Below are positions 9,854-22,657 of a stretch of DNA of 64,000 nt, piece after piece. The notes under the pieces were generated by a model. That model was given only the letters and a program-made list of their open reading frames with translations. It made no database searches and was not told the origin of the DNA. This stretch comes from Flectonema sp. DT1601 (lineage: Eukaryota; Euglenozoa; Diplonemea; Diplonemida; Diplonemidae). Positions within the stretch are counted from its first letter, which is position 1; each line of letters begins with the position of its first letter. Both the position numbers and the translations under genes were made by a program. The stretch spans positions 248,001-312,000 of the forward strand of contig OZ025860.1 in NCBI GenBank assembly GCA_964019425.1. The letters are read 5' to 3'.

Positions 9854-10413
9854 TTATGACAACGATCCTTCCTCAGAAGACGTTGGTATTTCTTGGTCAG
9901 TGGTAGCCTGTTGCCGTCGACGAAGCATTTCCACATAAATGATCGCATCCATCTGTTGTTGTGTGTTTTTTTTTTTTTTTTTTTCCCTCTCTTCCCTTTT
10001 GAGGCATATCAATGAAGCGGATTGCTTCAACAGAGAATACAATAAACACACACCTCTTTATCACGTGGCATTCCAAGAGAAGGATCATCAGGAATGAATG
10101 CAGTTGGAGAATAACGAGGAGCAGAGGTGGGTAGTAATTCATCATCAGAAGGTTCTGTTACTCTTTTAAGAGATCCTTCAGTTGATTGTATGTCGTCGTC
10201 GTCGTCATCTTCCCTTACATGCCGCTCGACTTCTTCGATAGCGTCATTCCGTATATCAACCTCACCTCCTTCCTCAATCACTTCTCGTTTATCACTCTTC
10301 TCTTCTTTTTTTGCTACTGCGGGAGAAGGTGTAGGTGGAACCGCCGTTTGTCGCGATTTGCTGTCGTTGGTTGGCTTCTTTCTTTCGGATGGAGTCGAGT
10401 TGCTGCATCCCAT
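9854..10413 (-). CDS. Small acidic protein with N-terminal lipidation motif, one intron
   Basis: Two exons, 10054-10413 and 9854-9952, encode 152 aa. The intron (101 bp, 9953-10053) begins GTGTGT and ends ACAACAG; retained, it would stop translation within eight codons, and joining keeps phase 0. The protein starts MGCSNSTPSE, which fits N-myristoylation at Gly2 with palmitoylation at Cys3, so it is probably membrane-anchored. The rest is charged and disordered, with an Asp run near residues 69-74. Exon 2 adds a short helix. The acceptor ATCTATCAACAG lies about 21 nt before the ATG. Such small dual-acylated proteins are often flagellar or plasma-membrane proteins; no specific role can be read. 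Confidence 0.75.
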
Positions 10414-12049
10414 TTTTTCACTCTAGCCCCCATCCTGTTGATAGATATAAGTAAGTAAACTAATAAATTTCATAATCTCCCTGACTTGACCTCACTAACT
10501 CATAAGCTTTTCTGATAAAGAAGATAAAATATTAAACCACACCCAACGTATTAATATTCAAAGAGGGAGATAGAAACGGGAGGTTGTCGGCTCTTGTATT
10601 GTGGACTAGCCTACTACTAAAGAGTTAGATTTGGGAAACTGATAACACCAACAATGCCGCCTGCTCTGAAATGTAACGGAATTGGATTCTAATTGCGGAT
10701 ACAATCATCACATGTTCCTTTACTGTTTTATTAGCACGGTTGTTCTTAATAGAAAATTCTATTTTAGAGTTGGGCTTATCGAAAGCTTTTGGCTAGCTTG
10801 CTAACACGTGGACTGCAGTAGCTTTTTCGTGAGTTCGGTGACTTTGGGGTGAGCTTCAATTTCGTATAAAAAAAAAAAAAAGAAAAGTGCCCGCAACGTA
10901 CTGATGTCAGTAATCATTTCAAGGAGATTAAAAAAAAACTCTCCAATCGATCAAGTATATTAGTAAACAATAACTTTGAAGGCAAAGATTCACTTTTAAT
11001 TTGTTATTATTTTTATTCATTTTATTTTTTTTTCCCCAAAATTAGAAATTAGCCCCAAGCGCTAAACCCTATGAAGTAAAAAGTATTGAAGCTTATCGGA
11101 TTCGTAAACACGTTTGTATATTTATATAGCCATACTTGGATTAGCAGAAGGTGAATTTAGAAAATAATTGCAAAGGAAAAAAGAAAGACTCTTTCCCCTC
11201 TGAAAAGAAGAATTTAAGTCACCCAACAAGTATTGTCACAATTATGCTTACGCGATTTTATTGTTTGTATATTCGTTTTTTTTTTTTTTTTTTTTTTTTT
11301 TTTTCGTGCTATAAATCTTTTTTTTTTCTTTTTTTTTTTTTTTTCCCCTTCGTTTTCTTTTACACTTGCATTAAAAAAGTGTGCTTGCTTCCAGCGGAAT
11401 GCTTGCATAACTTGCTCGCTTCGATATTTTTTTTTTATTTTTTTTTTTTTGAACTACGAAGAAAGAGAAAAAAAAAGGGATAGCGCCACTCCTTTCCCTG
11501 TGACTCGCATGTACATGAAGAAAGCCTGACATTTTTAAAATGCATGTTCTAAACACAACACTAAATTCTCACACAACACACAAAAATGGAAAGCGCATAC
11601 TCGTGCTAGCAAAAACACTGTTTCTCTTAGTCCCCTGATAAAGAGCTATAAACCTAAGTAGCTGCAGGGTACTTTCTTCTGTTCACATTTCTTTTTCATT
11701 TCTTTTTTTTCGCGCAACAAAGAAAGTTATAAGCAGCCTCACAACAGCTCTTACTTTCTTGCGCATGATGTAGAGGAAAACAATTGGGGTGGGGGCGATT
11801 TTTTTTTTTTTTTCTTTTTGTTGAATGATGTAATAAACAATAATAAGCAGTAGGACGATTCTGTTATATGTTCGTAAATAAAACTTTTTTTTTTATTTCG
11901 TTTTTATTTGATCAATCCAACAGATGTGTCGCACCTTTTTCACTGTTAACTAACTAGCAATATCATTGACCCCTACGTTAGTATAAATGGTGATTTAGGG
12001 GAAAAAAAAGATGGAGAATTTTATACTTTACTATGAGGAATATAATTTT

Positions 12050-12087
<38 letters not shown>

Positions 12088-13009
12088 CTCTCTTTATGTA
12101 CTTGCCTATAAATATTTTACATAGACGACACAAGCATGACTTACTTATTAACGACAGCAGAAAATAAAAAATATCATTAAAAGCTAGACGGAAAAATAAA
12201 AGCGCAGCAAACAGAGCAATGCTGCGGACATGCAGGAAAAATAAAGGGGAAAATAAATAAATAAAATGAATGCCAATACTAGCCAGCTGTGTACCGTAAT
12301 CCATTAATTAGATTCGTTGAGAATTTACTTGTTTGAGTGTTATTTTTTTTTTTTTAGTAGTAAGTCTGTGGCAGTAGATAATCACAGCAACTTTATTTTT
12401 TTCCCCCCACCTGCTGGACCGGCCGTAATTTCTTTTGTTTGTTTTACGCTATCAGAATCCGCCAATAAACGAAATTTTCGTTTTTTTTTATTATTTTTAT
12501 TTTTATTTATTTATTTAGATTTTTTTTTTTTTTTAATACTTATTACTTGCCGATAAATAAATCGCAAAGCAATGTGATTTTGTGAATGAATGGACCTAAG
12601 ACGGCTTAACAAGTCATTCCGTTTGCGAACAAGCAGTCCCGGATGAAAAAGGTTTTCATCCAACAACGTGAACATCTTAATAAGAAAAACTTTATATTCC
12701 GGAAACCAGTTTTAGCCTTTTGTCACAAAAGAAATAAAAAAATGTAATTTTATATACAAAAACACTCAGCACTTTTTTTTTTTTTTTTCCGGTACCGTTT
12801 TCGAAGATGCAATAAAAGAAATATAGGAAAGATAAACGGAAAAAAAAAAAAAAAAAAAATACAAAAGAGAACAGCTTTATCGCTGCACATCTGTTGAGTA
12901 GTCACGGCTAATTATTTCAATGAAGCAAGAAAAAGTTATTTAAATAAATTATTTAAAAATAAAAAAACACTAACACAAGGTTAAGATCAACTCAAACAAA
13001 GGCAAATTT

Positions 13010-13860
13010 CTAACTCGAAGACAGCAACTGCTAGCATATAACAGAGTCCCATAATCATCACAGAGCAACTAAGTAACTCTTTCGGTGTTAGGACTCGCCA
13101 TGAGGTTGTCTTCCCAAGGTCAGGACGTGCGCATTCGCATTAGATATTAAGAAAAGGTCAAAAAAGAATTAATGTGTGGAGATTATACCACACGGACGAT
13201 GAAATAACCTATGGTTCTGACAAAAGAAAAAAAAGAAATATTTCTCCTCAAAGAAGATTCACCACAAGCAGTGGATACACCGACAAGACGAAGATCAGCA
13301 TTGCTTGACAAGCTACTGACGTGTGAGGCAGGCTGATGCCACCACGTAAACAGGGTCCTCCATTCAAATCATAAACGACTCTGGTAACCCCTTGTAAAGA
13401 CATGTCATGCATAAAGCTAACTTCTCGAAGCCGGGAATTTGCGCAGTCGCAAAATGTAATCTATGAAAGGTCAAATGAACAGAGTTGGCTACAGCACTGT
13501 TGCATGAAAAGACCAACTCTGCATAAAAAATGGAATTTATATGGCATTTTTCACTACAGGACTCTCAAATGAGTCAAGCTGTGCGCTCGCAATTAGTAGT
13601 CACACTGACGTGAAGTAAGATGCTATACCCTACGATGTTAACTGAATGTAAAGTGTAGCAATAGCGTCAGATTTTCTACTTAAATACTTGTTCCGAGGTC
13701 GACCTCTCAAGAGCAGGTCTCACGCAGTAACACAGCGGCTAACATCAATTCAAAGTAAAAACCAACCCCATAATGAAGCTGATCTCAATCTTTGTCAATC
13801 GCTGAAGACGTTCATGACCTGAAACAAGGCAGACCTCCTTAAGCTGAAGGTGCTCGCAAT
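13010..13860. other. Complexity island inside the gene-poor region
   Basis: About 850 bp nearly free of homopolymer runs, unlike its surroundings. It contains an inverted repeat with a 9-bp stem (CAGAGTTGG / CCAACTCTG, 13480-13521) and a perfect 12-bp palindrome GAGGTCGACCTC (13695-13706). No long open frame, tRNA or rRNA match was recognised. It could hold a noncoding RNA or a decayed gene. Confidence 0.35.
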
Positions 13861-13861
13861 T

Positions 13862-14122
13862 TTAAATAGAGGGCCGAACGAAATCGAACCCTCCACTCAA
13901 AGAAAAAGGAGGGGAAACGTTAAGAAAGCCAACAGGAACGACATGACGAGCAAAGAAGGGAGATGATAGAAAAACGGAATACCGCCCACTGTGTTGACTA
14001 ACAATGGTTATAACGAGGGGCGCGGCAGGGGAGGATTTGATTCTGTTGCTGTCTTCTTCTTCCTTGTTGTTATTTTTTTTCTTATTCTGGTCGTCTTGCA
14101 AGAATTGCGGAGGACTAGACAT
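13862..14122 (-). CDS. Possible small protein gene, 86 aa
   Basis: A minus-strand frame beginning MSSPPQFLQDDQNKK and ending in FDFVRPSI. What favours it is a typical acceptor (GTTTTTTTGCAG) two bases before the ATG, as at the real genes, and a composition less biased than neighbouring frames. Against it are the lack of any recognisable domain and its position in a region full of chance frames. Its C-terminal half is moderately hydrophobic. Confidence 0.25.
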   Translation of the reverse strand: MSSPPQFLQDDQNKKKNNNKEEEDSNRIKSSPAAPLVITIVSQHSGRYSVFLSSPFFARHVVPVGFLNVSPPFSLSGGFDFVRPSI

Positions 14123-14707
14123 TACTGCAAAAAAACGCCTTGACACACAAAAAAAAAAGTAACGCAAGGAACTACAGGCGTGTACAATTGTCTTTTTTGA
14201 TTTGCCTTCTGTTTGTCCTTCTTCGTGCTCAGTCGAGAGAGCCAGTAGTTGACCAGTGTTTTCTTTTTTTTTTTTTTTTTTTTCCTATGTATAAAAGGTA
14301 CTTCCGCTACGCTATCATTCCAGGCTGAATGCTAATATTCTTTTAACTGTATAGCTGGTCACACGTATTTACGTCATTCAATACCACACAAGCATTAGTT
14401 AAGCGTATAACAAGCAAGTAGTCACAAGGCGAGGATGCGCACATCTCATGTCAGAAATACTCAAAATAGCATTGAAGATGGGAAAGACAAAACCATATCA
14501 CCGCCAATGTAGTAAGTTAAAAGTTTAGGCATTGGTAACTTGGTTTTTTTTTAAAAAAAAAAAAAAAAAAAACGAAAATAGTGAATAACACAATGGCCCT
14601 TCACTCGTTTAAGAAAAACGAATAGGCGCTTTCACCTTTTCTAGCTCGCACAAGACAGCTAGAACCAACTAAGAGATAGCGATGTATTATTAACAATTGG
14701 TAATATC

Positions 14708-14738
<31 letters not shown>

Positions 14739-15224
14739 TCATCTTAAATGAGTCATAAGAGATTGGCTAGTCACCCCAAACCATCTGGAGTATATAGATG
14801 TATTTTTTTTTTTTTTTTTTTTTGAAAATTTCTCCCTTCTAGTCCTTTCCAGAGTACTAAATGTCTCTGCAAGATAACGTTATCCAAAAAAAAAAAAAGT
14901 AAAAAGAAATTTTCTGCTGGACCTCAGTAATACAGAAATACTGTTTTTTACTTTTCTTTTTGAATAACTCTTTCGAACGGTGAAGAGAGAGTCACCTTTT
15001 CAAAAAAAAAAAAAAAAAAAAAAAAAAAAGAATAATTATGAACTCAGCTAAAAATTCGACTACTGTATTAATCACAATGTAAAAAATAAAGAGACAGGTG
15101 ATGAACCTTGAAAGATACTGGGTCCGGGATTGAGAAGTTTAGTTTGATTCAAAAAAAAAAAGTAATAAAAATAACTGTCGGCTTAAACCTCATAAATATG
15201 CAAACGAAATTTTGACAATTTGCC

Positions 15225-15256
<32 letters not shown>

Positions 15257-17638
15257 TGGTGAGAGAGGAAGAAAAGATTTTTTTAAATCTCGAAAATCGC
15301 AATTACTTTTTTTTTTTTTTTTTTTTTTTTCCCTTATTCCCGAGGTTGTGCATCTATGAAACGCAGCCTCATTTTTTACCTTGTAACAAGAAACTCTAAG
15401 TTTTATGTGCGACAGGGGAAGGAGGAAATAAGATTCAGAGAGAATAACTGGAACGCGGAAAGAATACAGAAGATAGGATCGCCTATGCAACTATTTTTTT
15501 GTCAAACAACGTTCCACTAATTTAAAGGTTAAGTCATTGAAGACCTCCTAATCGTGCTAAGTAGCCAAAAACGAACTAAAATAATATAAAAAAAAAAAGA
15601 GAGACCATTCAGTTTAGCGAAGGCATGGCGACGTAGTCGCAGAAAAAAAAGCTAAAATGCAAAAACAAAGAGTGACATTTCGAAAAAAGAATGAAAGGGG
15701 GAAAAAAATAACAATTAACACACTTTTCAAGTACTTTACTAAAACATGGTTTCTTAAAACAAATGAGGGGAGGGGAAATGACGACTGGTGCATTTTTGTT
15801 AGAGCACCAGTTCTGGTGGATTAAATCGCAAATATTTTGTATTCATCTTTTTTTTTTTTTTTTTTTTTGACAAGTATATTTCTTATATAAATAGCAACAT
15901 GTATATGGAGTTAGTGAGTATAGGTTTGGTTTTTAAAAAAAAGAAGGGGTATAAAAAAAATTAATAAAATTGGAAGGTGAGAAGAAAAAAAAAAAAAAAA
16001 AGAGAATGGCCCACTCTTGCGATTGAGAGCCAACCAAGAGTCGGCAAGGACAGCATCAACGCAAAGTAAGTAAAAAGTCAATCAACGAAGACAGACTCAA
16101 AGTGGCAGCACAGTAGTGCTCGCTACATGCGAAGTGTCAACAAAAAAAAAGTTGATTCTCAAAAACCCTTGCCGGTGAGACAGAAATCAATGCTAAGGAG
16201 AACCCCGTTCAGCATATAAAAAAAATTTTAAAAAAGAAGTGAAATGCTCGACTTGCGAACATGACCGCCGAAAATGGAGTACCTTAGAGGAAAGAAAACG
16301 GGAAAAAAAAAGAAATAATAAATGTATTTTTAATAAAGTCACAATGCACAAAACTGGACATCAATATTGCTGGCTTAGAGTTTTACTATCCACGCAATAA
16401 ATCAACCTGAAAGGAAGGACACGTAAAAATATAAGATAAAATTTCGAACAAAACTCCCACGATCATAAACAAAAACAAACCAAGCTTTTCGGAAGCCTGG
16501 TGCTTTCATGCACACATTTACTAGTGTTTGAATCAAAAAATGTATCGCGCAACCGTATTTTACAAGTTCTATAGATGAAGTTTTTTTTTTTTTTTTTTTT
16601 TTTTTTCCAATAGAAATTTAGTAAGATACAAACAAAACAAAAAAAATAAAAAAAATAAAATTCAAATGTTTTCATCCACGGTAGTTACCGTCAACATCTC
16701 ACACTTCGTACGTAAGTACTCCATGTCATGTGTATTCAGAATATTTCTTTTATGAAGGATTTTCTAATAATAAAAGTCATTTTGAAAGCAGAACTGAATT
16801 AATAAACTACCTTTGCTCGTGTCCCAATTAAAGAAAGAACGATTTTTTTTCCCTCGCAAATGAACGACGCGATGTCGGATGCTACACAAGAACAGAATTA
16901 TGTTCTGGATAATTGCTCATGTTTAATAAATATTACTATCAATGTCTTGAGATGTTTTTAAAAGAGGTTTTCACCGAAAGGAGATGGGAAGCTCTGAGGT
17001 ATAACACCGCGGATCCCTTTCCCCCATTTTTGGTGATTATGTTTTCGAGACATGAAGCGAGAAAGCAGATCATCATCATTAAGTGTTCAAACGCGACTGC
17101 CAGGATAAAAACCCAACTTAGGGGGGAAAAGGGACATTCGAAGCAAGCACAATAGATTTGCAACTTCGCGGCGGGTACCAAGAACCCTAAACTTCTTATA
17201 ATCAGAAAAAAGTCAACCCCCAGGAAAACCTCACGATCTGAGACTCTCGCTTGCGGAGACAAGAAATATTTTCATTTTTGTTGGAAAAGGAAAGAAGAAA
17301 CTAAACATTAATTAAGCTTCCTTTGCAGAGGGAAGACTGCAACAGCTCGATTGGTAGTCAGAGGGAGAAAAACAAAACTTCTCGAACATCGCAGAAATTA
17401 AAACCAGAGTAGACACGTCAGGTAATCTCTGTTTGCTACAATAAATTCAAAAAAAAAAATATTTTGCACATATGTTTCGAATAGCGCTTTGTATCACGAT
17501 GATTAGTGCAGACAAAATGCAAAATTTCTGACTTACTTTGATGCTGATTTGGAGCACACAAAGAAGAATAATTGTGAAAAAAATGTTTTTTTTTGTTTTG
17601 TTTTTTTAAGAAAATCTTTTTTTTAGTCCACTTGAAAA

Positions 17639-17985
17639 GGGTTCCTTACAAACGCGACACCATCTAAGTAGGATTTCAAGATGATTACGTCTCGTAGCTG
17701 TAGTAATTTAACACGCATCGCAAAAATAAATCACATGGCAAGATAAGAGGACCGATATTGCCTACGGGAAAGATATGATAAAAAAAATATTTTAAATCTA
17801 CTTAATAAGAGGTTCCTTACTAACGTGACACCACTCAAGTAGGACAAGAATTCATCTAACCCGTTTCTTAACTAAAAAGAAATACTTTTTTTATTTCTTT
17901 CTTTTTTTTTACACGTGTTCGCACTACTTTTTTTTTTAGTGACGCATCACAAAATAAATCGCGTGGCAAAGAAGGACTTAAAATG
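17639..17985 (+). repeat. Degenerate direct repeat pair
   Basis: Two diverged copies of a block share GTTCCTTAC-AACG-GACACCA--AAGTAGGA (17641-17673 and 17812-17844) and, further on, ACGCATCNCAAAA-ATAAATC-C-TGGCAA (17713 and 17942). Spacing differs (171 against 229 bp) because the second copy contains extra T-runs. It looks like an old local duplication. Confidence 0.6.
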
Positions 17986-18750
17986 TTAGTAGAAAAATTG
18001 TAATCCTAACGACTAAATGGGTTGCTGGGGGATGAAAAATCTGACAATAATAAACAAAAATATATAAATAATCAAAAAGATAACACGGAATTAAAAAGGA
18101 CCAACAGAAAAAAAGACAAGGCAAACACCCGCAAAAATTCCGACAAAAACGGACGAGTACGGCCGAGAGGCAAAAGAACAGCGGAAATGGACGATGGAAA
18201 GCCACCGCCAACCAGAGAAGAAACGAATTCAGTCGCGACAAAAAAGAAAATAAAAATAAAAAGCGAATTCCAATGTGCTATTGATATATTCCACCACACA
18301 ACAATAATTTAACCATATGGTAAACAACTAAGCCATTGCGGTGGCACTACATTTCCAATAACCAATGCTTCGCAGAAAAAAACCATAAAAGGACACCCCT
18401 GCATCGAGGCACATCACATAGTTAAATTAAAGATGAACTACAGAAAACTAATTTCGAACACTACTGTTAATAGCCTACTACAGAAGATGGCTCCTGTAGC
18501 AAGCAGGCTCCGTCATTCAAGGAATGCGACGCTCTATTACAATAGCCTTCAGAAACGAAGAATAAAAATGTGATTAAAAAAAAAATTTTTTTTTAAAAAA
18601 AAAAAAAAAAAGAACTATAATAATAGTAAAGGACAAGAATAGATTTAAATAAAAAAAAAAATATATGTATGTGGGAGAAACAAGTATTACATTTTTTTTT
18701 TTTTTTTTCTTTGTTCCTTTTTTTTTTTGTGTTTTGACGCACAAAAAACC

Positions 18751-18786
<36 letters not shown>

Positions 18787-18816
18787 TTACGAGAATTTCA
18801 TTACTTTATTACAGCT

Positions 18817-18854
<38 letters not shown>

Positions 18855-19213
18855 AGGTACTGTTATTGTTTGCGCAGAATGTCAATAAAGGGGTAAAAAA
18901 AAAGCGTGTTGAAATGATAAACTTGTTCAAACTATGTACTGAGTCGAAACAGGAAAAAAGAAAAATACTCTCTCTACAAGCTGTCATTGCTTTTTCTTCA
19001 CTAATTACAATTTTTTATTTTTTACTTTTTTTGTAATATTGGTAAAAGTATGCTATCATACAATTGGCATAAAACAGACTACAGATCAGACAAAAGAAAG
19101 AAGGGAAAAAAAAAAATTAAAAAAAAATAAGAATGCAGCAGGATTCCGTTCAGGGGAACCTAGCATCTCTAACCTCTATTTTTAATCTCCTCTTTTTCCG
19201 AAGAAAAAAAATA

Positions 19214-19246
<33 letters not shown>

Positions 19247-21191
19247 TTTACTGAATCATGCTTTCTGTCGACAGCGAAAAGGAGGAAACAGGAAACAAGA
19301 GGGAACGAGAAGGGTGTAAAGAAATGTTGTGATTTTTTGGTTGAACTAGGAGCCGTACCGAAAAAAAAAGTAATTTGCTGTGTTTTGTAACGGGAGCCTG
19401 CCTGAGACTTATCTACACAAAATCCCGATGTGTATATTGTGCGGGACATAAATGTACTACTACGTTACTTTTTGTGACATTTTTTACAAGGATAACCTTG
19501 GGAAGACATGTCATATCTTTTGTAAAGCAAGTTTGCAGCCAGTACTCTATGAGTTTAGAGTAATATTAAAAAAAAAATGAAATTCACTATTCAAAAAAAA
19601 AAATAAATAAAAAAAAGAAAACGCAAAATCTGCTATTCTGCTTATCACTGGGCAGGTCTTTTGAATGAATGAAAGAAAAACAAAAATCATGAGGGGGGAA
19701 AATAATTCTATCCTTTATGTTTGCTTTTTTATATTCCAATTTTAACGCAGGTTCAGAAAACCCCAAATGTAAAAAGCATGGAAGGGAGTGATGAGCACGG
19801 CAGAAAAGGGAGGCAGATTTTTTACACGTCAGCTGAAGCCCTACAGTAAGCTGGAATATTCCGCGAACAAACGACCTTTCTCGAATAGAGGAAGGCTAGA
19901 GCATATCAGGAATAGGTGAGCTTTAATGACAAGAATTGTGGAAAAAAAAGTTCCTTCATTGGAGGAGGGGTTTCCTGTTTATTAGTTAGGCAGTGTTGGG
20001 TGCTAATTTAAAGTCTATAGTGTTATATATTCTGGTGAGGTCACTGATTGGAGAAAATAAGAAAAAGAGAAATTAAAAAAAAAAAAATCAGGTTAAAACG
20101 CTGTGCGTCCTACCGACGTGCGGCGATCCACATATTTTTTTTTTTTTTTTGGAGAGGATTTTTTCCCCACATAAATAAACAGAAACAAATAATGTATTTC
20201 GGGAATAAGTACTCTCCCTTGACTCGCATGAAAGATTGGTATAAAGTGTGAAATAAAATAATCACATTAATTGTATTTACCGTTTTTTTTTTTTTTTTTT
20301 TTTGAGCACGTGTATCATTGCGAAAGACGAACCTCGCGATCCATCTTCGTGATTTGTGACAAATTAAATGATTGAGAGAGAACAAAAAATATTATTTTTA
20401 AAAAAAAAGATATAATAATAAAGCACATCCAGGGAAGATGAACAAAAATAAAGACCCCTATTCGACGAGTTCTTGAAAATGAAAAAAACAAAAACCACGC
20501 CCGACGGAAAAAAAAAAAAAAAAAAAAGAAACATAGAAAGGTTCCAATTTGCTGCAGAGAAGATTCTCTTGCACAGCAGGTTAGGAGAGCTCTCTCTAGC
20601 TATGCACGAGAAAATGAATTCCGTACACTGATTTCATTTAAATTTTTTTTTTTTTTTGTTCTGCCACAACGGAAACTGAACTGTAGTAAAACAATTTTCA
20701 AGTGTCCAACCGCACGGTACTCCTGTGCATCGCTGTGACATTTTGGAAGAAAGGAAAAAAATAACAGAAAGAACAATAAATTGAAAAGAATATATAAAAT
20801 AAATGTATATAAAAAAGCAGAGCTATCAAAAAAAAAAATGAGACTAACTTCCTATAGCATATATTATAGGGATTTTTTTTGCTAGCACTTTCCATTCCTC
20901 CATTCATTTATTCTTTTTTTTTTTTAAAGCTAACTCCGGTGAAACAATGATAAAAAGAAACATCGGTAACAGCGTAGTCAAAACGATTTACTTACGCTTG
21001 TTTCCAATAGTTTTTCTGAAATCAGTATATCACGGTTGAGTGGATGACGAAAAAACATATATAAGAGGTTAAAAACTATCTTAAAAGACGTGCTTAAAGA
21101 CGTGCACGTCGATGGCTGTAAAAAGGAATTTCAACAACAATTCATGTTACGCATCGCGAATGATTTCCAAACAAGTGTTAAATATATAAAT

Positions 21192-21199
<8 letters not shown>

Positions 21200-21237
<38 letters not shown>
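21200..21237 (+). repeat. Poly(A) run, 38 nt
   Basis: This is the longest homopolymer in the window. It directly follows seven T residues, forming a T(n)A(n) tract. Read length and slippage could affect its exact size in the assembly. Confidence 0.9.
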
Positions 21238-21238
<1 letters not shown>

Positions 21239-21991
21239 ATTTTAAAAAAAAAAATAAAGAAAAGGAAATTCAAAAAAGCTGATATTTTGACTGTGAGACA
21301 GTAATATACTTTATGGCATTGCCTTAATTTTTTTCTTCATTTCTTTTTTTTTTTTTTTTTTTTCATTCTTTTTTTAAAAAAAAGATAAATAACACCCTGT
21401 AAAATAAAAAAAAAAGAACTTAAATTATGAAGCCTCGGAAGCAACATTTTTGGAGATGTATAGTTGGGTATAGAATAACAAAACAATAGTTTTAAGGAAA
21501 GAGGATTATTTTACTTTACTTTTACTTTTTTTTTTTTTATTTTTTTTTTTATTTATTTTTTTAATTTGTTGATCACGTGACAAGTATACTTTTTTCAATA
21601 ATAATAAAAAAAAAAAAAAAAAAAGCAAAGTACTCGACTGAACACATCAAAGGGAAAAAAAAAAAAAAAAAAAAAACTAGTTTTCAGAATATATCACTTT
21701 AGTGCAATCACATATTTTTTGTTTTTTTTGCTTTATTCATTTTTTTTTTGTTGTTGTTTGTTTGCATGCAAACCGGAAGGGGGAAGAGAGAAAAAAAAAA
21801 AAAAGGTAGTAATAATAATAATTAACAACAAAAAATAAGCAGATTAAAAAAATTAAAAAGAAAAAACTGCTGTTCAACAAAAAAAAAAAAGAAAACAGCA
21901 GTATATGGCTATATGTATAAAGAACAAAACTGCCAAAAAAAAAAAAAAAAGGGAAATAACACGTGTTACTTGGGTGGAATGACAAAATTTC

Positions 21992-22657
21992 TTATTCTGT
22001 CATATTTCTAATAACACTGAGCATCTTACGGACGTCGTCCAGCTCAAAGATGTCCTCATCATCAACATCATTTGAGTTGGAAGGATTCTCGATGTCGCTG
22101 GCCATATCAACAAACTCAAGACAACTAGAATCAAAAGAATAACGCAACGAATCAGACCGAGATCCTCTTGGCGAGCCGCTTGATGATCCCCTCGGTGAAG
22201 ATACTGCTGTTGATGTCGTACTTGTGGATGGAGACACTTGTGATCTTATCACTTTATTCATTGGAATAATTGTAGTATTATTCACTGGTAGAACAGTATT
22301 AGTAATCGGTACTGTTGTTGTAATCACAGCCTGTGGCTGTGGTGGTACAACTGGAGTTGTGGTAACAGATTGTCTAACCAACCAAGCGCTTAACTTTAAA
22401 AGCTTTACTGGAACCCATCCCTTGACGCTGTTGTCAAGGGTTTGTACCAAACAGAATCCACATTCTGGTGGGCGAAGCATAACAACACCCTGCTTGTTGT
22501 CCAAGCAGCTTGCTGAAAATGGAGATCCTGGACCAGGAAGAATTCTCATTCTGACCATTCCTTCTTTTACAACCCAAACAGCGACACTTCCACATCCAGC
22601 ACAGAGACCAGTCGCGTTGACTCTCTGGCAAACAGTGCAGCGGTGGTTTCCGAGCAT
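21992..22657 (-). CDS. Zinc-ribbon protein, function unknown
   Basis: A 221-aa protein starting MLGNHRC. A CxxC-x8-CxxC cluster (CTVCQRVNATGLCAGC, residues 7-22) should bind zinc. Residues of about 25-95 form a compact beta-rich segment with a GWVPVKLLKL end that is reminiscent of an SH3-like barrel. The remainder is Thr/Val/Ser-rich and disordered, with an acidic C-terminus. Upstream in-frame codons lack an ATG consistent with the acceptor TTCTCTCACAG, which lies about 37 nt before the chosen start. It is the first gene after the long gene-poor region in genomic order and the last one transcribed before it. Confidence 0.7.
   Translation of the reverse strand: MLGNHRCTVCQRVNATGLCAGCGSVAVWVVKEGMVRMRILPGPGSPFSASCLDNKQGVVMLRPPECGFCLVQTLDNSVKGWVPVKLLKLSAWLVRQSVTTTPVVPPQPQAVITTTVPITNTVLPVNNTTIIPMNKVIRSQVSPSTSTTSTAVSSPRGSSSGSPRGSRSDSLRYSFDSSCLEFVDMASDIENPSNSNDVDDEDIFELDDVRKMLSVIRNMTE

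Larger units (their letters stand above)
10414..21991. other. 11.6-kb gene-poor region rich in poly(A)/poly(T) runs
   Basis: There is no convincing conserved gene here although genes of the same orientation lie on both sides. The sequence alternates between unique AT-rich DNA and homopolymer runs on either strand, the longest being 38 A at 21200-21237. Several runs are T(n)A(n) palindromes. An island of ordinary composition lies at about 13010-13860. Open frames here encode mostly Phe, Lys or Asn and are by-products of the runs. It may separate two head-to-tail transcription units or be an origin or centromere-like region; none of this is shown by sequence alone. Confidence 0.6.

Noticed and set aside
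11151-11556. Open frames rich in Phe or Lys
   Set aside because: They are produced by poly(T)/poly(A) runs; no domain and no conserved composition.
16939-17262. Frames of 80 and 107 codons on opposite strands
   Set aside because: No acceptor close to either ATG and no recognisable domain; both strands open by chance in low-stop sequence.
18022-18312. Lys/Asn-rich 96-codon frame on the plus strand
   Set aside because: A-rich composition alone explains it, and it would be the only plus-strand gene.
11000-21700. Poly(A) runs as tails of LINE or SINE insertions
   Set aside because: No repeated body sequence or flanking duplication was found next to the runs; they occur in both orientations and often as T(n)A(n).
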